From Adineta ricciae (Eukaryota; Rotifera; Eurotatoria; Adinetida; Adinetidae), in contig CAJNOJ010000155.1 of assembly GCA_905250025.1 (NCBI GenBank), positions 186,477 through 250,476 on the forward strand: a stretch of 64,000 nt of DNA, in the 5' to 3' direction. The notes under the pieces were generated by a model, which saw only the letters and a program-made list of their open reading frames with translations, was not told the DNA's origin and did no database searches. Below are positions 61,912 to 64,000 of this stretch, one piece after another. How positions within the stretch are numbered: position 1 is the stretch's first letter; the number at the start of each line of letters is the position of its first letter. Both the position numbers and the translations under genes were made by a program.

Positions 61912-62076
61912 CCCTTTCCGGCCGGCTACCAGAAAACAGCAAGCAAAATATTTTCTTTATATATATTCTTGTTACTTTAGTTATGAGAATCAATTTTTCA
62001 GCCCCGAATTTTTGGAGAATCCCGTACCCCCCTACGGCAAAATTGTATCCATATGGATACACCCGGCTGGAAAGGG
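61912..62076. mobile_element. piggyBac-type MITE with TTAA target-site duplications
   Basis: A 165-bp element bounded by imperfect terminal inverted repeats: left CCCTTTCCGGCCGG and right CCGGCTGGAAAGGG (one mismatch in 14). It is flanked on both sides by TTAA (61908-61911 and 62077-62080), the target duplication of piggyBac transposases, and the CCCTTT end also fits that superfamily. There is no coding capacity, so it is a non-autonomous MITE moved in trans. A perfect 16-bp palindrome (62045-62060) lies just inside the right end. Confidence 0.78.
62045..62060. repeat. Perfect 16-bp palindrome inside the MITE
   Basis: GTATCCATATGGATAC equals its own reverse complement. It lies close to the right terminal repeat of the piggyBac-type MITE and may be a transposase-binding or hairpin subterminal element. 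Confidence 0.7.
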
Positions 62077-62080
62077 TTAA

Positions 62081-63000
62081 AGCCATATAATTTCAGATAT
62101 TCGCGATAAAAACGATCGTCACTTTCTCCTAGATAAAATACTTCGCGGTTAACATAGTTTGATTGCTAAAGTATTTGTCTTACTATAAGTATAATGAATT
62201 GAGGACACGAGCATGAAATAATCAATCTATGAACAGTAGTGTCTGTAGAGTGTCTACGGACATTCATCACCCGTCTCTATGAGGTATTTTGTTTTCTTTT
62301 TTCTCTCTCGGGCACATATACATACATGTGATATATATCTGTCCAAGTGTTCTCGTTATTATTGTTCTCTCTTCTTGTTTGTCTTTGTGGATTTTTCCAC
62401 GTTCATTCTCTCTCTCTATCACGCGCAGTTGTTTTCAAAACACACACATACACAGAACGTTTCACTTCTTCGTCTCATTCAGTTCGTTTGTCCGCTCGCG
62501 TTTCGTTTTTGTGTTTTAGTTTTACCAATAAACAACGACAAAGCTAAAACGTTTCTTCCAGCAAATCATTACAGATATACAGTGTCCAACTCGAATACTT
62601 GAACTAATACTCGAATTCAAGTTTCAAGTTATACATGTATGCATTGATTTGGCATCGAAGAAAAGAGGTTTGTCAAGCTCTCTTTGTTTTTTCTCATTAT
62701 ACTTCTAGATTAACGAATATTGAAATATCTGCCTATTCAGATGCGATAAACCAGAAATTAACTGGCGAAATACAAAAAAAACTATTTGCTCGAATGATAA
62801 GTCATCAATGTTTACATGTCAAATGGAATGGGTGTGAATTTAGCACTACGACACTAAGAATTTTCTAAAAACGAATTCCAGCCGATAAAACCTACTCTTT
62901 TCGATGCAGAAATTCAATTCTGAATCGAATGGTCAAATTTTAGTTCATGGGAAAACGTTCGGAGAAAAGTTTTCTTTGATCTTTCTGTATTCTGTATACA
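62081..63000. other. Gene-poor interval between mobile elements
   Basis: T-rich low-complexity segment with TCTCTC and ACACAC runs (62280-62530) that yields unsupported open frames. A further open frame at 62635-62868 has no recognisable motif. Confidence 0.5.
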
Positions 63001-63002
63001 TA

Positions 63003-63400
63003 CAGTGGCTCCAAAAATTATTCATACAGTATAAGGATTTCTTTGTTGTCCGTGAGATACTTATAAATGATTCAGTCTAGAGAGTTTCTGTTTTCAGCAT
63101 TGTGTTCAGCACCAGCTCTTGTCTATACACACCAGTTTTCAGATCTAAACTCTTTTGTGTCATTATTTAGTGAATGAAAAGAAGAAGCGCTTAATTGTTG
63201 CGATGAACAAAAATTATTCATACAGTTACTTTTTTCTCTTAGAACTTTGTTTTTCAGGCATTCAAAAAAGCTTGATTATACACCATTCGAGAGAGAAAAT
63301 TGTCGCGAATACGACAGTCTAAAGAAGAAGTCAAAATGATAGTGGAATGGTACCGAAAGCGTTGCTGTACGTCGAGCCCTAGAGATTTTCGATAAACTCA
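63003..63400 (+). mobile_element. Left end of a decayed Tc1/mariner-like transposon (IR/DR type)
   Basis: CAGTGGCTCCAAAAATTATT, preceded by TA, is a classic Tc1-family terminus with its TA target site. The 18-bp core AAAAATTATTCATACAGT occurs at 63013-63030 and again at 63209-63226, i.e. two directly repeated binding sites about 196 bp apart inside one terminal repeat, the IR/DR architecture of Sleeping Beauty-like elements. Just inside, codons from about 63301 read LSRIRQSKEEVKMIVEWYRK, like the N-terminal helix-turn-helix of Tc1 transposases, but stop soon after. The rest of the transposase and the right end are not recognisable in the window. Confidence 0.65.
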
Positions 63401-63627
63401 GATTATTTCTTTCTGATTTCATCGAACCACCATTCCGGATACACCATTAGAAAGAGCACGAAAAACTACGTCAGATATCACTCTCGAACAGTTCAAAGAT
63501 AATTGAAAAGTCAAGACTTTAGAAGGATTTGAATTTTGGCCCTACTGATGACTCCAGGTTTTCGAAATATTTTTTTGGAGAAAATCTTGCAGTAAAACTT
63601 CCATACATAGTCTATGTGATAGAGAAT

Positions 63628-63687
63628 TGAATTCTCTACAAGTTAGTGTGCTTCTTCGTTTCTCCTCAGGAATATCTATCGACAAAT
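63628..63687. repeat. Inverted repeat, left arm
   Basis: 60 bp matching the reverse complement of 63941-64000 at 57 of 60 positions. The loop between arms is 253 bp with no coding frame. The right arm reaches the window end, so the repeat may be longer. Probably a foldback element or a nested inverted insertion within the Tc1-like region. Confidence 0.8.
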
Positions 63688-63940
63688 GGCTATGAGTCTT
63701 TCAAAGTCGTAATCATTTTCCAATAGGAAAAACAAATGGCATAAATCAGCTCTTTAGAAAAACTGTTCACTACATAATTTCCACGTGAAATCGTGTTTTT
63801 CGGGTCATTTACGGTCAGCTTTCATCGAATGGTAGGAAAACGTTTGACATTTCTTCACTCTACGCTTCACGCACGACTTCACATTCAAGATTATTCTTTT
63901 GCTGTAGAACAGCGGTTGGGAGTTTAGAAGATTTATTGTG

Positions 63941-64000
63941 ATTTGTCGATGGATATTCGTGAGGAGAAACGAAGAAGCACACTAACTGGTAGAGAATTCA
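63941..64000. repeat. Inverted repeat, right arm (continues past window?)
   Basis: Reverse-complement partner of 63628-63687 (57/60 identical). It is cut by the window edge; matching inward past the arm decays quickly, so any extension lies outside the window. Confidence 0.8.

Noticed and set aside
62279..62602. 107-codon + frame
   Set aside because: TCT/CAC low-complexity DNA; Phe/Ser-rich translation without homology.

Overview
The window is a gene-dense, AT-rich animal nuclear segment. The best guess for the organism is a bdelloid rotifer (Adineta/Rotaria/Philodina type). The evidence is: clear metazoan genes (Dispatched, CNG channel, PLC-beta, RAB3GAP2, CDK12/13, stanniocalcin-like hormone); nearly all introns only about 46-60 nt with GT-AG ends; about 50-300 bp to a few kb between genes; and a plant-type DYW pentatricopeptide (PPR) protein, a family known outside plants in only a few lineages, bdelloids among them. 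The species assignment is inference. Exon chains below were built by hand from splice signals, frame and family similarity; in all larger genes the summed exon length is an exact multiple of three.

Layout, left to right. 1-1065: 3' part of a coiled-coil protein (+). 1234-2836: secreted three-thioredoxin protein, TXNDC5/PDI-like (+). 3567-3949: weak two-TM candidate (-). 4549-5124: stanniocalcin-like hormone (+). 6501-7058: neuropeptide-precursor-like protein (+). 7852-8558: RPL12 (+), convergent with DIMT1 rRNA dimethyltransferase at 8898-10284 (-). 10475-11454: TIMMDC1/Tim17-like membrane protein (-), divergent from kynurenine aminotransferase at 11648-13532 (+). 13730-14956: RNF32 (-). 15432-16000: small secreted protein (+). 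16441-19079: DYW-type PPR protein (-), with a degenerate tandem copy at 19851-20790. 22331-22906: acidic nuclear protein (+). 24289-27247: CDK12/13 (-). 28126-32187: Dispatched-like 12-TM transporter (-). 34331-39302: RAB3GAP2 (-). 40045-42263: CNG channel with a 21-nt microexon (+). 43370-45886: type II membrane protein of unknown function (+). 46792-48346: ceramide synthase (-). 51909-53817: SERTA-domain-like protein (+). 54938-60185: PLC-beta (+). 60.2-64 kb: gene-poor, transposon-rich tail.

The tail holds a decayed LINE reverse-transcriptase 3' end, a piggyBac-type MITE with TTAA target duplications, one end of a Tc1/mariner element with IR/DR architecture, and a 60-bp inverted repeat running into the window edge.

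There is no operon logic; genes are mostly independent housekeeping, signalling and membrane genes. The most unusual content is the DYW-PPR locus (a likely organellar RNA C-to-U editing factor in an animal) with its partly decayed duplicate, then the candidate peptide hormones and the clustered mobile elements at the right end. No CRISPR, rRNA, tRNA or bacterial-type system was seen.
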